Origin: Rhodospirillaceae bacterium
GTDB taxonomy: Bacteria; Pseudomonadota; Alphaproteobacteria; Rhodospirillales; Magnetovibrionaceae
DNA: 5,465 bases
Direction: 5' to 3'
Assembly (NCBI GenBank): GCA_029883045.1
Contig: JAOUJU010000132.1
Span: forward strand, 1 to 5,465
In this document: positions 5,391 through 5,465 of the stretch, piece by piece
Layout: each line of letters begins with the position of its first letter
Numbering within the stretch: the first letter of the stretch is position 1
Notes under the pieces: generated by a model
The model's input: the letters and a program-made list of their open reading frames with translations, nothing else
Told to the model about the DNA's origin: nothing
The model's database searches: none
Made by a program: the position numbers and the translations under genes

Positions 5391-5465
5391 CTAGATTGCA
5401 GATAAAAAATCGTCGGTTGTTAAGCTGGTAGCGATAAAGCCCATGCGCCCCAATGATTGTTCATG
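5391..5465 (-). CDS. Probable 3' end of an unidentified minus-strand gene
   Basis: Read on the minus strand from the window edge, one frame is open for 24 codons to a TAG at 5393-5391. The C-terminus reads ...GRMGFIATSLTTDDFLSAI, a natural-looking protein ending. It would converge on the YHYH gene with only 2 bp between stop codons, like the 8-bp convergence at 3419-3426. The tail loosely recalls the ends of glutamate-1-semialdehyde aminotransferase-like enzymes, but it is too short to assign. Confidence 0.5.
   Translation of the reverse strand, partial: HEQSLGRMGFIATSLTTDDFLSAI

Overview
The window looks like an ordinary chromosomal stretch from a Gram-negative bacterium of moderate GC content (estimated by eye, not counted). 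A proteobacterium, perhaps alphaproteobacterial, is my best guess. This rests on the E. coli-like MscS, the Sec-type signal peptide on the YHYH protein and the tight gene packing. No rRNA, tRNA, transposase, CRISPR array or phage gene is visible.

Layout. (1) Positions 1-222 hold no gene I can support; an inverted repeat with 12-bp arms lies just before the first gene. (2) Three co-directional plus-strand genes form a probable signalling operon. The first is a 155-residue, highly charged helical protein built from an exact 36-residue repeat (223-690). The second is a 779-residue soluble class III adenylyl cyclase with GAF-GAF-PAS-cyclase-TPR-like order, the architecture of Anabaena CyaB1 (683-3022), whose start overlaps the first gene by 8 nt. 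The third is a 120-residue stand-alone receiver protein (3056-3418). (3) A minus-strand MscS mechanosensitive channel (4287-3427) converges on the operon with 8 bp between stop codons. (4) A 126-bp divergent region (4288-4413) contains two palindromes and candidate promoters. (5) A secreted YHYH-domain protein runs on the plus strand (4414-5388). (6) The last 75 bases look like the 3' end of a minus-strand gene whose stop lies 2 bp from the YHYH stop.

How the parts may work together. The cyclase keeps every catalytic residue I looked for and has the Lys/Thr purine-site pair of class IIIb enzymes, so it probably makes cAMP from ATP in the cytoplasm under control of its GAF and PAS domains. The repeat protein is translationally coupled to it and is the most plausible physical partner. 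The receiver has a complete phosphorylation site but no output domain, so it may link a histidine kinase encoded elsewhere to the cyclase. MscS and the YHYH protein are divergently transcribed and need not be related to the cAMP operon. The points most worth following are the coupled 36-residue-repeat protein with the CyaB1-like cyclase, and the 17-bp palindrome with a Fur/Zur-like 7-1-7 form in front of the YHYH gene.
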